Positions 5,916 through 6,293 of a stretch of DNA of 6,293 bases are shown here, one piece after another. Every line of letters begins with the position of its first letter. Within the stretch, counting starts at the first letter, position 1. Position numbers and translations under genes: made by a program. The notes beneath the pieces were generated by a model. That model made no database searches and was not told the origin of the DNA. It saw nothing but the letters and a program-made list of their open reading frames with translations. Origin of the DNA: Alistipes sp. (GTDB taxonomy: Bacteria > Bacteroidota > Bacteroidia > Bacteroidales > Rikenellaceae). The stretch covers positions 1-6,293 of the forward strand of contig JAITWC010000094.1 in assembly GCA_031285485.1 (NCBI GenBank), read 5' to 3'.

Positions 5916-5944
5916 CCCGTCCCTCCGCGGGTCGGGCGGACGGG
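5916..5944 (+). terminator. Possible hairpin after DPP III, without a T-run
   Basis: CCCGTCC (5916-5922) pairs with GGACGGG (5938-5944) around a 15-nt GC-rich loop that contains CCGCGG. It begins 4 nt after the DPP III stop codon, where a terminator would sit. However, the following sequence is CAAAACAGCC, not a T-run, so it may instead protect the mRNA 3' end. Its last bases are also the first bases of array C. Confidence 0.35.
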
Positions 5945-6187
5945 CAAAACAGCCTCGGCGGGGCTTGCCACAACGTGGCAAAGGGCAAAACAGCCTCGGC
6001 GGTGCTTGCCACAACGTGGCAAAGGGCAAAACAACCTCGGCGGTGCTTGCCACAGCGTGGCAACGGCCAAAACAGCCTCGGCGGTGCTTGCCACAACGTG
6101 GCAAAGGGCAAAACAGTTTCCGCGGCGCTTGCCACAGCGTGGCAAAGGCCAAAACAACTTCCGCGGTGCTTGCCACAGCGTGGCAAA
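5942..6187. repeat. Array C: 41-bp tandem repeat, six units, each with a perfect palindrome
   Basis: Six units with a strict 41-bp step begin at 5942, 5983, 6024, 6065, 6106 and 6147. Each carries the perfect inverted repeat TTGCCAC-N3-GTGGCAA, at 5965, 6006, 6047, 6088, 6129 and 6170. The 7-bp arms never vary; only the centre does (AAC, AAC, AGC, AAC, AGC, AGC). Units 1-4 have CCTCGGCGG before the palindrome, while units 5-6 have TTCCGCGG, so there are two sub-types. It fills the space between DPP III and the next gene, both on +. Frames reading through it, including a long - strand one that also covers the DPP III gene, only give repetitive peptides and are not genes. Confidence 0.92.
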
Positions 6188-6242
6188 CGTCAAAAAGAAC
6201 GATTTGTCACAAAAAATTGAAACAGACACCTCAAGGTAAAAC

Positions 6243-6293
6243 ATGGAGAATAAAAATATTGCGTCCCCGCTGGCGTCGGCGGAAAGGTTCCTG
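6243..6293 (+). CDS. N-terminal start of an unidentified protein (partial)
   Basis: ATG at 6243 opens a frame that stays open for 17 codons to the window edge (MENKNIASPLASAERFL). AAGG at 6233-6236, six nt before the ATG, is a reasonable ribosome-binding site, and the 55 bp before it are AT-rich, in contrast to array C. No -7 box is evident, so whether it has its own promoter or is read through from DPP III cannot be said. The piece is too short for a family assignment. Confidence 0.55.
   Translation, partial: MENKNIASPLASAERFL

Noticed and set aside
4301..6244. A very long - strand open frame opposite the DPP III gene and array C
   Set aside because: It is the antisense of a confidently identified M49 peptidase in GC-rich DNA, where antisense frames stay open easily. 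Its first part is only translated 41-bp repeats, and no domain is recognisable.

Overview
The window looks like a GC-rich Bacteroidota chromosome, most likely Bacteroidales of the Rikenellaceae/Alistipes type. The supporting signs are a cysteate synthase (the entry step to sulfonolipids in Alistipes, Odoribacter and relatives), a Bacteroides-type dipeptidyl peptidase III, a Bacteroidota -7 promoter box (TAnnTTTG), the N-terminus of what looks like a DUF6261 protein, and a panC-panD pair. This placement is inference; no rRNA or tRNA is present.

Layout: (1) 1-60, the C-terminal end of an unidentified + strand gene. (2) 61-388, a repeat-rich spacer: a short ATGAGTT-type tandem, two CGCCGGGG/CCCCGGCG inverted-repeat pairs, a 42-bp-period array (A) and a perfect 16-bp palindrome. 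(3) 389-547, a DUF6261-like gene stump on +. (4) 591-1901, cysteate synthase on -. (5) 1927-2445, a decayed IS110-family transposase on -, with a second 42-bp-period array (B, 2109-2332) sitting in its middle. (6) 2446-2565, a short spacer with small inverted repeats. (7) 2566-3751, panC and panD on -, overlapping by 11 nt. (8) 3752-3829, a compact divergent promoter region. (9) 3830-5911, an M49 dipeptidyl peptidase III with a putative lipoprotein signal, on +. (10) 5916-6187, a hairpin and a third array (C, 41-bp period, six perfect palindromes). (11) 6243-6293, the first 17 codons of a new + strand gene.

The intact genes are metabolic. PanC and PanD make pantothenate and its beta-alanine precursor for CoA. 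Cysteate synthase makes L-cysteate, which these bacteria condense with an acyl donor to form capnine and sulfonolipids. DPP III trims dipeptides from oligopeptides, probably at the cell envelope. The genes share no obvious single pathway.

The most striking signal is non-coding. Every intergenic spacer longer than about 100 bp holds a 41-42 bp tandem array, a period close to four turns of B-DNA. Each unit carries a short palindrome. The three arrays differ in sequence but share words (TTTCACAAC in A and B, CACAACGT in B and C, CTCGGCGG in A and C) and overall architecture. The only spacer without one is the short divergent promoter between panC and DPP III. Array B lies inside a broken transposase gene and continues its reading frame.
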